A DNA stretch of 64,000 nucleotides, from contig NW_002476400.1 in the NCBI RefSeq assembly GCF_000189635.1, positions 1-64,000 on the forward strand, in the 5' to 3' direction. Under the pieces are notes generated by a model. It was not told where the DNA came from. It saw only the letters and a list, made by a program, of their open reading frames with translations, and made no database searches. Made by a program: the position numbers and the translations under genes. Shown piece after piece: positions 38,650 to 52,677 of this stretch. This DNA comes from Tetrahymena thermophila SB210. Lineage: Eukaryota > Ciliophora > Oligohymenophorea > Hymenostomatida > Tetrahymenidae. Numbering within the stretch: position 1 is the stretch's first letter; each line of letters starts with the position of its first letter.

Positions 38650-39750
38650 TTTGATAATAAATAATATCTAGTTTATTTAAGATTACAGATATTTGATAGA
38701 AATATTCTAATTATGGGTTTTGAAATAATTAGAGGAAAAAGTTGTTTTGCTTCTTTGGTAAGACAAAATATCTATCAATCAATAAATAAATAGAAAAAGT
38801 CAAATTAAGATTATTAAGCTTTCGAAAATGATAAAATGCAAATGAGTGTAAAAAATTAATTTTTTTTGAAAATAGAAAAAGTCAAATTAAGATTATTAAG
38901 CTTTTGAAAATGATAAAATACAAATGAGTGTAAAAAATTAATTTTTTTTGAAAGGTAAAAACTGAATTGATTGAAAGAATAAATTATATCCATAGAAATG
39001 TTATTTTCTAAAATTAAGCTTAATGTAAACAAGCAATTCCTTAATAAACTAATATATATAATGTTATGATTTCTTATAAATACTTATAAATCAAAAACAA
39101 GAAAAATCATTTTAAATTTCTTCATCCAGCGTAAATCTGTCTAAAATAGCAAATTTTAAAAGTTAGAATATTTAACCAATAAAATTAGAAAACCATTTTT
39201 GCCAATGGAATATATTTAGGTTTTTTAATTAAAAAGACTAATATTTTAATCCAAACCCTTCATTAGTGATTCTATTTGCTGACTATAACTAAATTAAAAA
39301 GATATTATCATAAATAGCGTAAATATATGTTTCAATAAAAAATTTATTTGTTTGTTTAATATGTATTATTTTGTAAGCTAACAAACATATCAAAATATTT
39401 CATAGCTAACATATGTTCTAATTAAAATTATATGATATATATTATAAATATTAACTTCAGATATAGAGTGTAGAAAGTATCTTTTTTTAACTAAAAATTT
39501 TGATTTAAAATCATCAAAAATTATTCATAAAAAATATATGTCCACCTCGAATATGCTTCATACTTATTATATATGGAAATAATAAACAAAATTGTTGATT
39601 TACTTTAGAATAAGAAAAGAATTATCAATAACAAAAATGTTAAACTTGTTTGATTAATTATTGGTAGATTTTATATTAAATGAGAATTAGTTAGTTAATT
39701 AAATAATCAAAGAAAAAGTATATTAAAGAATTATCACTAATATAAAGAAG
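38650..39750 (+). promoter_or_regulatory. Upstream region of copy 3, conserved with that of copy 2
   Basis: This region aligns with 23,690-24,718. It is noncoding and rich in short A and T runs. It contains an extra tandem duplication (38,789-38,954) not seen upstream of copy 2. Confidence 0.65.
38789..38954. repeat. Perfect-looking tandem duplication, 82-bp unit, two copies
   Basis: ATAGAAAAAGTCAAATTAAG and the following 60-odd bases occur at about 38,790 and again 82 bases later, differing at only a few positions (TTTCG versus TTTTG; GCAAATG versus ACAAATG). It is a recent slippage-type duplication in the upstream region of copy 3. Confidence 0.88.
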
Positions 39751-41383
39751 ATGAGGATTTTTAATGTAATATAAACCATTTTTTTTCACTACATAATTTA
39801 AACAAAAGCCTAATTATGTGGTGAAAATTAATGCTATTCAGTATTTATCAATATGTGCGTATAGCTGTCTTCTGATATTGTGGGAATAGATTCTGATAGC
39901 TAAAAGTGCTTATTTGATAGAGACATAGTTAAAAAAGTGAATAAATGTTTTGATATAGAAAAAAAGGGAAAAAGTTGTGTCTGCAAAAATAAATAAAATA
40001 CAATGTGCGTAACTATAACTGAAGACATTTAAGATGAATATATTGGAATATATAAAGATGCTTAAATGAATTTGATTTGCATAGAAAAACAAGATATTGC
40101 TGATCAATTGAAAATAGACTCTCCTCTAAGTAAATATAAATTAAAGTATTATCAACTAATTAATATCTTTTGAATAAATGAAATTTATTAGTTCTAGTCA
40201 ATCTAAAATTTGAGTATTGCCTGAAAGATGACTTTTCGTTAGATGAGTTTTATTAAAAACCAAACAGTATGAAATGTAGCTGCAAATATTAGTATTATTT
40301 ATTTTATTTATATTTGAATTTAAAATACAATAAATATTAGATATTGTCTATCTAATGACATTTGTATACCTATGGATTCTAATTAAAATGCAGCAAGAGA
40401 TATTAATTAAAATTGTGCATAACTTAATTAAGAAGGGTAAATTTAGTCTTGCTTTAGCGACAAAAGTATTTGTTTACTAAAAAATTCAAATACATAAATA
40501 AACAAATGCACGACTTATGATTCTATAGATGAAGTAATTGGTGTAGCATTTATTAATAAAACTAATCAATGTATCTTCAAAGACAAATACTAAGACTTAA
40601 TTATCAATAAAAGTATTTAATTACTAGTTTAATTATGTCAATTTATTAAATTACTTAAAATTATTTAGATTTAGTTTTTTTGAAAAGTAATTATTGCCTT
40701 TTTGAGTCATCTCATATCTTAGAGGTTGGAGATATAAATAAGAACATCGTCGGAAGAACTTAATAATATTTGTGTGCTTAAGAAAATGAATTATTTTCTG
40801 ATGATGATAATTTAATTGAAATGTGTATTTTTGGGTAAGTTATTAAAAATTTTTTCTTAAAGATTTAATTACTTACTATTTAATTACAATTAATTAGATT
40901 TTGTATTTCAAAATATTCTTGCGTTGAAATGGATGATTTATAAAATATTTCTAAAAAACATGATAATTCCTGCTCAACTAACTCAGAAACTGATTTTATA
41001 GAGTGTTTTTATTCTACAGAAGACAAATCTACATGCATTTTAGAGGATAATGGTCAGAAATCTTGTGAATTGATGACAATAGATAACCCAAAAACATTTG
41101 TAATTTTTTCTTTTTGCAATTAATCTATTTAATTAGATATTTTTATAAAATTTAGGGTGCTATTTATAAAGAAAATAATCAAATAGGAATTTGCGTTTCT
41201 TAAGATGTACGTATTCCTAAATAGTCTTTAGGTTTTTTTTTTTTAATTAAAAAAACTAGTTTTATTTTATTAAATATGTTAAATTTAGATAGTTAAAATT
41301 AAAAATTAACATGCTCTGATGGTTCGTGTATCTTGTAAACTGTAGAATAATAATGCCATGATAAAACTTTGAGAATTTTAAAA

Positions 41384-41426
41384 GATGGAGATGGTGGTGG
41401 TGGTAGCGGCGGTGGTAGTAGTGGTT
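41384..41426 (+). repeat. Gly-codon run in exon 6 of copy 3
   Basis: This is an interrupted GGT/GGC/AGT run encoding DGDGGGGSGGGSSG, matching the linker at 26,352-26,388 in copy 2 but with different length and interruptions. Confidence 0.8.
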
Positions 41427-44400
41427 AAAAAGTGTAAGAATGCGTAGACGTGCTTTATGTCTAATGCACTAAAATGACATATACTGGAATAACTTCTACT
41501 TAAGACGACAATGGCTATTGCTAGCCAAGCTTTCCTTCGTAAATATAAATTTTATGATAATTTAATTTTATAATTTATAATCATAAAATATAGAAAAAAA
41601 TGTCGCAAGGCTAAATAATGTTTAATGAATGGTGTCTGTGTTGATATGTCTTAAGATACATCCCTACCTAATTTCGCCAAAGAAATAATAACTACCTCTT
41701 GTCTCCCTTATTAAAGTATTCAGGAAAAGGGATAAAAAATAAAGAGTTGCCCAACCGGTTTCTGCATTATTTAAGTTAAAAGTAATTAAAGATATTGCTT
41801 TCAGCTAGGTGCTTACCTGGGAGATACGTAATATGTAGGATTAGAAAGTTTATCTCAAAGATGTCTGGCTTAGTTCGAAATTAGTAAAATTGGTAAAAAT
41901 TTACAAATAAATAAAAATTCACTTTGGTTTCTTCACTTCCAAGTTATTTATTGAAATTAATTGTGCCACTAAAAATAGAATAATTAAATTAAGATAAAAA
42001 TTTATGAAAATTATGAATATTTAATAATTATTATTAACTAAATCAAAAGGTATTGATGAATGTGGAGATCCAAATTATTGCATATTCTAAATACCAGCAT
42101 TGTAATTTTAGCAATACTTACATACTAAAAACAAACAAAAATATACTTTATCTATTTTTTATCTAATTTTTAAAAATAAGATCTAAATAGAAAAGCTATC
42201 TATGCCATTCTTTATAATTAGAAAGCACTTCATATCCAGGAAATAGAGTTCCTGCAAAAAATAAATTTGGGAAATGTTAAGATCTATTTTTACGTAAGTA
42301 TTCGCTTGTTTGATTTAACTAAAATTAAAGTATGAAAGAATGATAGAAAGTAAATAATATTTTGGTATAAAAAATAATAGCCTCCACAATCAGTTGCGTT
42401 GATGGTTTTTAATGCATCAATGATAAAGGAGAATGTCAACCTTTAAGTATTAATCTACCGATTGCTAGAGATGTTAACTAATAATGCTAACCAGCATATA
42501 CAGATTAATCTTTATATTGTGCTGAAGGCTATTGTTTGCTAAATTAAGTTTGTCTACCTTTGTCAATTTAGAATCCTGGGAGAGAAGATAAAACAAGTAA
42601 ATGCCTCTAGGAAAGAGAAAAAGGAGTCTTTGGTGCTATATAATGTTTTAAAAGGTTTTAATTTTGATTTTATAAATTTAAAATTTAATTTAATTTAAAT
42701 AATTTAGCTTTTGTTTGACAGGTATTTCAGATGAACCTCAAGATTAATATTGTGCTCTAATAGATTATAAAATTAGTTCTTAAGTTGGTAAAAAAACTTT
42801 CAAATATTTATTTATTAATAATGAATGAAATAATTATCTTAGGCAGATACAAATAATCCTAAAAATGTGTTAAAGAAGATGACAATGATAACGCTGTTAA
42901 CAATTTTAAGATTGTAAAATATTCTTCTAAATATTATTTATTCATTTCTATATTTACATTTGTAAAAAAGGAATATTGTTACAAAGGATAATACTGTATG
43001 AGAAAAGATGGTTAAGGAATTTAATTTTGTTCCAAAGTATTGAGCAATGATATTGTTTGTTCTGATGAAAACGGGGCTTGTATATTTTCTAAAGATCCTA
43101 TACAGAAATGTTCAAGCTGTTCTTACACACAATGTTTAGACAAGTACACTTAAAAGTGCATTAATTTAGGAGTAGTATACTGCTAAGATAATAATGGTAT
43201 TATTTTAAATTTTTATTTTTCTTAACAAAGAATTTATTTAATTATTTAGGATTTTGCTCTAATTTTTAGTGGTTAATTTATCCATATTGCGTAGTTTGTC
43301 CTAAATATTATTGCTTAAATAAAAGAACTTAGAGATGTACTTATTATAAGTATATGTAAAACTTATAATATTCTTAAACCAACTGTCTTTACTAGTTTAG
43401 ATATGACGAAGAATGCATATTGTAAGATATCAACTCGGTTAATAAATATTAAGAAAATCTATGCATTGATAAAAACTATGTTTGTTTACTTATAGCTGAA
43501 GCACAAAAAACAAAAAATTGTCTATTCTGTCCAAAATATTATTATAATCCAGGAGATGGAATTTGCTATTAAAAATCAAATAATAAAAATTACCCTTACT
43601 TTAATTTAGATATTTAATATGTATCTGAAGATTGTTACCCAAAAAATGATTGTTCAATTTCAAACTAAAAATGTCCTGAAGGGTAATTAATTTCATTTAT
43701 TAATTAATTATTGGTGAATTAAATTAATTTTATTTACTGCAGTGTTTTTTCCACTCTTAAAAAAAAATAAAAAAAAGTTATTTCAACAAAAAAATATGTA
43801 TTTCAGAATATAAATTTAAATTAAAAAAAATCTTTTTAAATTTTATTTTAAATTTTTTACAATGTTTTAATAATCCACATTTTTTATGTTATTTTAAAAA
43901 GATGCTAGAAATGTGATAATCTAAATATGTGCACTCAATGTAAAGAGGATTATTTCTTATATTAAGATAAATAGACTTAAAATTAATTTTGTATTAAGTG
44001 CGATACAAATATATACAGCAACATAAGTTAAGATCCAATTTTAAGTTAATATGGCACTTAATTTTATAAATGTGTAGAATGTAACATTCAAGATGAAGAC
44101 TGGTATTTATTTATTTAACTTTAAATTTTAAGATATATTAATTAAAGTAATAATTATATTTAGGAATTTAAACACTTGGAAAAATAAGAATTGTGCTAAG
44201 ATGGTAGTATAGATTGCAGGAATAAATAGATTTACAAATAACTACTCTAAATTTTTGTATTACAGCATTCAAAGTGGAAATTCTCAAAACTTAGATTCAA
44301 ATTAAGCTAATAGACAACTTGCTAACCTCGTGATATAAAAAAGGCAAGTTTCTCCTTTTGCATGTAAATAAAATATATTTAAGATTGAATTAATATGTGC

Positions 44401-45169
44401 AAGATTATAAATAATTAAACTTTTATCTTAGGTTCCAATCTATGTATAAGGTGTGAATCAAATCCAAGTAAAAAGCCATACTGTTATAGATGCATTGATT
44501 ATTATTACTCTGACTAAAATGGTATATGCTAAAAGTGCCCTTTAAACTGCTAAAAATGTGGAAGTGCCATATTCAATTAAAACTTGTAACCTATCCTAAA
44601 AGATGATATACCGAAAGATGATTTAGATTAAGGAATTTATGATTTTTCTAAATCTATATTTACGTGCATCTAATGCAATACCTAGTACACTGTTAGTCCG
44701 AGTTTTAATTAGTGCGATTAATGTGGTTTATACTGTCTTGAGTGTGCTTATGGTATATTTATAATTTTTTCAACAAACAAATTTTAAGAAACTTTAAAAA
44801 AAATATAAGAATTTTAAGGAGACTTAGTAAATTATAGAAAATAAAATTTTAGAAACTAAGTATACTAATTTTTAAAATGTGTAAAATGCAAACCAGGTTA
44901 TACATTGTCTTCAAATAGTAATTTTTAATCATATCTTGAATAATATATTAATTCATTTACATTTTTAGGAAAAGATTGCTATTAGATCTACTAATTAGGT
45001 TATTGCTTAGATTAAGATTAAAATGATTATAAAACTGGTTTATCTTTAAGGACCTTCCTTGATCTATCTTCAACCTATTAAACACTTAATTGCTTAACAT
45101 GCAAATACAATACATGCTTATACTTATATCGTTAATCATGCATAAATTTTAACTATTATCCTCCTGGAA

Positions 45170-45661
45170 GTAATTCATAATATTATTTTACAAAATTGTA
45201 ATTATCATTCATTATAAAAATAACATAATATTGGTAGATAATATTGGTTTTTATTTAATTAAAATAAACCTTTTTTAATTGCAAAGTTCTGAAGTAATAT
45301 AAAAACTTTAAAAACTTCTAAATCATATAAATACTAATTTAGTTAAGTTATTATTTTTTCTTTTTATAATTACTAACCTTAGTTATAAGAAAGCAATTTT
45401 GATTATTAAGTTTTTAGCAACTAAAAATGAGCAGGGTATTAATTTTAAATTGTTGATTAAATACTAAAAACCTTTTTATACATGTTTATAAAATTTTTGA
45501 AAATCAAATATATCTAGTTATTATCATACCATCCAAATACCCATGATATTAATTTATTATAATTTAGATTTTTTTCTCTATTAAAAAACTAAAATATTTA
45601 AAAATTTTAGTTTTGATTATCTTTATTAATTATTATTTTTTTATTATTCAAAAAATTTTAG
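45170..45661 (+). other. Intron 19 of copy 3, nearly identical to that of copy 2
   Basis: The first 300 or so bases of this 492-base intron are the same as copy 2's 30093-30580 apart from an isolated difference, while copy 1's intron at the same place is highly diverged. Other introns of copies 2 and 3 (for example after exon 14) differ much more. See the finding on gene conversion. Confidence 0.75.
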
Positions 45662-48600
45662 ATTATGTTTATAATTGTTAATATAATTATGATTATTCTT
45701 ATTATTACAAAACTACATTAAATACTTGTATAAATGGATCTCCAACTGTTTATTATGGAGGTAATCTGTCCTGTGATTTCAATACTGAATGCAAAAAATA
45801 AGTAAATATTTAATTATTTTAAGTGAATCTTATTAATGCTAAAAATAAAGATATATAAATGTCTTGAGTGCTTTGTCTCTGCCAATACATATTAATGCAA
45901 AGTTTGTTCTTAAGGATATATTCCAAGTATTCTTGGATGTATACCTTGTCCTGAAACTTGTTAAACCTGCTATGAAGAAGGATATATTAACTTTTAAAGA
46001 GTTAATTTTACTACATACATAATCAATACACCTTAAACCACAAACAATTTTACTTTATATTAAAGGCTGAATTATTAAAATGTTTTTATGATAAAAATGA
46101 AGTGCTCAGATTGTAAATTTGGTTATTTTCTTGATTATACGCAATAACATTGTTAAAAACCTTAATGTGGTAAATATTGCCAAAATTGTATTAATTATAA
46201 AGATAGTCCTTTATGTATATCCTGCAATTACACAAAACTTTTCAATCTCATAGCTCCTATTTAAGGTTATATATCTAAACTTCATTACGGAACCAACTTT
46301 CTAAGCAATTTCTAATAAATGGTCACATTTGACTCCTTGTAAAAAAACTGCTAAATTTGTCCACTTCTGTAATTTTTTAATTTATTTAATTTCCTTGAAA
46401 ATAATATTTCAGATTTTATTATTTTTTGTAGATAAATCTAATATAATCATTTAAGTTAACTAACTTTGTTATAAAAATATTTTTATAGATTATTTTTATA
46501 AACTAAATATTTTTTAATTTGAAATAATTTAAAAATAAAATTTTAATTGCAATAAAATTTTTTTAGTAATTTTTGGAGAGAGATTAATAAATTTTTGTTT
46601 TTTTAATTTAGATTGTTAAATAATTTATATTTATTAATAGATGTGAAACTTGTGAAGATAATAATTTAGATTTGGTTTTGGATCCTTTAAGTTTGTATTA
46701 AGTAAAATGTTATTCATGTAAAAAATAATTACCAAGTAATTATGGAGATATGTAAAAATATGAAATCAGATATGACAAAGCAAGAAAGAGATGCATTTAT
46801 TGTTTAAAAAATGATAATGGGTGCTTTTTTAAGAAAAAAACTGAGATCTTTGTTGAATGTGGGACAGCCAGCCAACCTTTAGGTAAAGGCACACTTGATG
46901 AACCACTTAATTTATATAGAATAAAAGAAATAAATATTGATAAACTTATAATAAATGAACCTGAATTCGATATATCATTAGTTTATTACAATGAACTTCA
47001 ATTAAGAGAAATTGATTTTACCATCAATTTCATTGATACATCAAGAGTTTGCAATTAGGATTTTGCTTTAAATATCAACACTAATATTAAAAATAAGATT
47101 CCTTCAATTTAGACTCTTTCTATCACTTTGAATGCAAACTAAACAAACAGTTTAACAGATTATGTAATGTTATAAAATGACATAGCTACTTTTAAAGGTT
47201 TTAGCTCTTTTAAGATTTAAAATATGAATGTCAAACCAAAAAATTTAAACAATAATTTCGGTTTCAAAATATATGAAGAACATATAAATAATATAGAATT
47301 TTAGAACACAACATTCTTGTGTTAACGCTAATATTCAAACTAACTTTAAACTTATTTTGATAATTTTAATGGGACGTTTATCATGAATAACACTTTATTT
47401 AATAACTGCAGCTTTTATTAATAGACTCTCATAAACGTTCATTCAGACTTTTACCCTACATTTATAACTTATTAATTGATAAACTTGTCTATTTTATATT
47501 CAGATTTTTCTCAAAAATCTAAGTTTGTTTCAGTCAGTAGCCCTAGCGATTTAGAAATTTAAGATTTTAAATTTATGCATGGATCACTCAAATATCAATC
47601 ATATGTATTTGCTAGCTATTATTAAGGCTAAGAAATTACAAGTATATCAAATGTTACAAACATGCTGTTCTAAAATTCTACGTTTTTGAGCTATTCTTAA
47701 ATACTATAGGGAGAGAGATTTATGTATTTTTCTCTTATAAACTTTACTTTTACTAATTCAAATTGCTAGCAAAATTAATATTAAAAAGTGAAAATGTAGC
47801 TGTTCTAAGTAAACACAATAAAAGCATAAAATATAATAATTTAATCAAATTATTTTGAAAAAGCTTAATTTATTTAATTTTCTCCAGTACTTGATTTCTA
47901 AGATTAAATAATTATCAGCCTAGACTAAATTTTATTGTTTAATAATACTTTTAATTCTTTTGAATAGTTATTATTTAGTTAAAGTGGTAAATTTAAAACT
48001 GATGTTATAATCAGTAATTTTAACATATCTTAAAACAAATACAGCTAAAATTACAACATATACTATTTTTAAGTTAGATAGACAAATTCATTATTATTAA
48101 GTAATGGGAATATTAATGAACCATAACTTATAACAATCATATAAGTTTTTGGAGTAAATAAGGCTTCCATACAAACAATATTATTTGGAGATAAAATTAA
48201 TCAAAGTATATCACTAAACTTGATAAATATTTAAGACTTGATATAATAAATATAAATAAAAAGTGTAACATTTAATCAAATTATTGCTGATGAGATATTA
48301 CTTATTGTCAATTAATTAATTACTAATTAATTTGACCCAAATCAATTTCAAGCAACTTTCAACTCAATTACTTTTAATTAGATCACTCTAAGAAAATAAG
48401 CAAGCATAAAACTTAATATACAAATTTTTAGTGCTGCTTAATTCACAATCGTACAAGGTTATACTAAAATGAATATTATATAAGCTTATAATACAATTCA
48501 ACCACCTATAAATCTCTAAGTAAAATTTAATTTAAAACCAATAAAAATTTATTTTTACACTTTTTAATATTAAAAAAGACTGATTCCTTTTTTTCCACTG

Positions 48601-51600
48601 TAATTAACCTGAAAAATGTAATTGGGAAATTAGAAATAATAAATTCAAGAATAATAAATGCCTAGAATCATCCTAACCATAATCTTCTTTATATCTAAGG
48701 AAGCTAAATTTAGATACAGAATTCAAATTTTACAATACTTGCAAATAATTAACAAAAATTATAGTTTTTAAGTGGTAGTAATAGTATTCTAGGAGGTATA
48801 GCAATGATACAATGTTCAACTTTAAAAATATTAAGCAGTAGCTTTAGTGGTGGATTGTCACTTTAAGGAGGAGGTTTATACATATAAGCTATATCACTTG
48901 CTAATATTTATATATATTAAACAAATTTCATAGAGAATTGGAGTTTTTCTTTAAGCGATCCTAAAAACTCTAATGGAGGAGCTATTTACATTAATTAAAT
49001 TCAATAAAATGTAGGTGTAACCCTTAGATTTATTTAATGTCTCTTTTCTAATAATTTTGCTTATAACAAAGGAGGAGCTTTGTATGTGTCTTTGAGTTAT
49101 AATAAATTTTATTTGAATTTGCTGTTATCAAACTTTACAAATAATTTTTCATCAGATGGAAGTAGCTTATATTCCTCTTAGAAAAACCTTACAAATATAG
49201 TGTAGATATAGCAAACTTATAATTTATATTCCTATAAGTATATCTCAGATTTTATATAGAAAATTGAATAATTTGAAAAACCATTAAGCTTTTCTCCAAG
49301 TCTCTATCACTTGTAAGGTTTTAATCAGGTTTACTTATTCTAAAATACATTTATAGTTGAAACAACAAGTATATAGCTAAATTCTAAAGAAAACGAGTTT
49401 TCGTTTATCTTTTAAAGTTTAATTATCTTTGATTCGATTAATTATCTTCAACTTGCTTAAAATAAAATAAGTAATTTTAAAGTATAAAATTACTTACTTA
49501 AAATGACTAATATAGAAAACTTAAGCTTGTTATAAGATTAATTTTTTGATAATAAATAATTTATTTATAATCCAAATCAATTTATAGCAAATTCATTAAT
49601 AATAGTTTAAGCAAATTCTATTAAACTGGAGTAAATTATTTACATAAACAATACTTGCAGTAAATGTGTTTAAGGAAATTTGAGGCTAATTTCTAATCAC
49701 ATTTTAATAGCTGATAGTACTTTTCAATCGAATACTGCTCTAAATGGAGGAGCTCTTTCAATTTCAAAATATATAAAAGATGAAATAATGACAAATAAAC
49801 TTAGATTTTTACATTTTAATACTTATTATGAAGAATATTTAATTAGAAAATCAAATTAAAATTAAACAATTTATAATTCAACATTTTTCAATAATACTGC
49901 TTTGAATAATGGAGGATCAATCATAGCATCAAATACTTTTTTATACATAATAAAAAGCAGATTCTAAGAAAATAATGCAAATTAATTTGGAGGGGCAATA
50001 GTATCTGACCTTAATGATAAATTTGATCAATTCTAAAAGATCCATTTAATAAAAAATACTTTTTAAAGTAATAAAGCCAGAATTGGAAGCAGTTTTTATC
50101 AGATGTAGAATCTGCCACTACACTAGCATTTAGATAATAAGCTCTCTTAAAACAAAGCATAACTATACAATAATAATCTAATCTAATTTGCTGTTCAAAT
50201 TTTAGGAATAAAGGGCAAATAAACTTACAGAAACTCTTTATCAATAGATAAGCATTTGAGTGGAAAATTTAAGGTAAAAAAATACAATCTAAATTTATTT
50301 ACATCATATTTACTAGATATCCTTATCATAAAATAAAATGAAAACAATATTTTGATGAGCTAAAAAGCTACAAATAAACTAATTTATAATTTTACTAATT
50401 AATTATTTATTTAATATTTTTTCTTATAAATTTTGAAAAAGTATTTATTTTTACATAAGTAAAATTTAATTCTCTTAATTCATAAATAGGATAGCATTAT
50501 TCTGTAATTGGTTAATAACGAAGATTAGCCTATAACAACTCTCAACGAAGAAATTAAATTAAATGTTTAAGTCTTAAAAGGAGAAGATTATTATATTGAT
50601 TAATATTATATATCATAAAAAAGTGGTGTATTTGAAATATTAGATAAAATAAATGTTTTTGGAAGGCTTGGAAAACAAATAATATTATAAATATCTTCTG
50701 AGTATGCAAAGTCTCCTATTTACAAATTAGATGGCGAATTATCTAAAATAGAAACTAATATCTCCTTTGAAATAGAAATAAACATAGTTGAAAAATGCCC
50801 TGTAGGTACAACTTATTTTAATGATACTATAAAAAAGGATTTATGTAATCCCTGTCCTTAATTTATGTATAATTTAAATGATGGTGATAAATGTCATAAA
50901 TGTCCAGATGATTTTTTATGTTAAAAGACAAGCATTTATTTACCTAGAGGATTGTGGAGATCAAAGAATAATAGCTATACTTACATCGAATGTTATGGTT
51001 ATTTTTAGTGTGTAGGAGATATTGATAGAGAAGAAATAACAGAATAGTTTTCTGATGAAAATCGTTATTGTAAAGAAGGTATTAGTTTTAATTAAAAATT
51101 TAAAATTAATTTCTAAAAATTAAATTTTAACAATAAAGGAAATATTGGAGCCTTGTGCATGGATTGTGATTTATATGGAAAATATTGGAATGAAAGGTAT
51201 TATCAAGTTGCTACTTACACTTGTTTAAAGTAAAATAATTAAAGTTTCTAAAAATAAATTTTTTAATAAAAATATATAAATAATTAGATGTGGATAATTC
51301 AATACTAACTTAATGATTGATATCATAGTACTTCTGCTTAGTATAGCTTTGCTTGCTAAAATTGCAAAGTCTATTTTTATGCTAATGGATTATTTAAAGA
51401 TTTAAAAAGTATTTCAAGTTTTGAAAATATATTTTAAATATGATTAAAGATTTTTTGTAATTTCTAGCATTTTACTTAATTACTTTACTCAACTATCATT
51501 GTGTACAAAAAATATGATTTACTTGCCAATATATATAAAGCAGATTTTTCTAGGTTTTGGAAATCCATCTGAAATCTTCCTAAAACTATTTGACTGTGTT

Positions 51601-52677
51601 TTATCTTAGATTATTTTGTTTTAAGAAAATAACTATTCTTACTTCTATTTTAGAGTAGTCATTCTGTTGATATTTAACTTTTTAATTTGTTTGTTTACAC
51701 TGCTTTGCTTTAGAATTTTAAAAAAGAAGGACCTTTTAGTTCATACCTCAGTACTAATATATTTCATCATTCATTTATTTACTCATACAATAGATTCAAC
51801 TTTAGGAATGGTAATTAATTAATTAATTTTCTTTTTAATATTTTTTAATTAAAATTAATATTAAAAAAGATATTTTGTGTGAAAGTAGATGACTAATTTT
51901 ATATAAACTAATATCCTAGTATTAAATGTGATGAAGACCATTTAACTTTTGTTAAAAAAATGCTAATACCTTGTCTTTGTTTTTAACTGCTCTTTATTTT
52001 TTTAGTTTTTCTCTACATTATTAGAGAAAATCAAAATAAAACTAATTCCAGGAAAATTTCAAGCATATTTAACTAATTCTATAAGCATTTTTGGTGGTAT
52101 TTTTACTAAATATTGATAAGACTGCTTGTTATAGCTATAGATAATTACTTCTTTTTCGATGTATATTTAAAAGGCTCAGTATTATGCTCATTGTATTTGT
52201 CATACACTCTCACACAACTATACTGTAAAATAATTTAAATTTAAATTTTAAACTATATTCTTAAATTATATAATAGTTAAACCTTACACTAGACTCTAGT
52301 TTAATTACTTTGATATTTTTATTTCTATTTTAATAACTATTAATTTTGGAATGATTGAAAATCTGAACTAGTTTTTCAATCAAGAAAGAATTTTTGTTGC
52401 ATTTTTAACTTTGAATATATCATGTGCTATCGGATTGATCTATTGGGCAATTATAGATGATTTTAAATTAAAAATTTTTAAAATTGTAAGTAAAATTAGG
52501 AAGAATAATATTAATGCTAAAAAAAAGTAATCTCCCATCCTTTTGTGGAAATATTTAAGGTTAAGAATATTCAGTAGATAGATATTGATTGATAATAACA
52601 ATGAAAAATTATTTTATTGGAACATCTCAAAATACATTTCAAAACAAAATACTCTTCTTACAAATTTATAAAAGTGA

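Larger units (their letters stand above)
39751..52677 (+). pseudogene. Giant surface-protein gene, copy 3, full length but frameshifted in exon 1
   Basis: Copy 3 matches copy 2 from ATG 39751 to TGA 52675-52677, exon by exon: exon 1 39751-40291, exon 22 46641-48519 (1,879 bases), exon 23 48579-50273 (1,695), exon 28 52277-52677 (401). The leader and first module are intact, but exon 1 is 541 rather than 545 bases. The four missing bases lie near 40,153-40,160 (TTAAAGTATTATC against TTAAATTACTAGTAATA in copy 2) and bring a TGA into frame at 40171-40173, after 140 codons. I found no alternative splice that restores the frame. Exons 2-20, as far as I traced them, are open and correctly phased. 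Either the gene was disabled very recently or the deletion is an assembly error. Confidence 0.85.

Noticed and set aside
40153-40200. A possible intron (GTATTATC...TTATTAG) that would hide the exon 1 deletion in copy 3
   Set aside because: Removing it leaves the downstream sequence out of frame and meets a TGA within a few codons.
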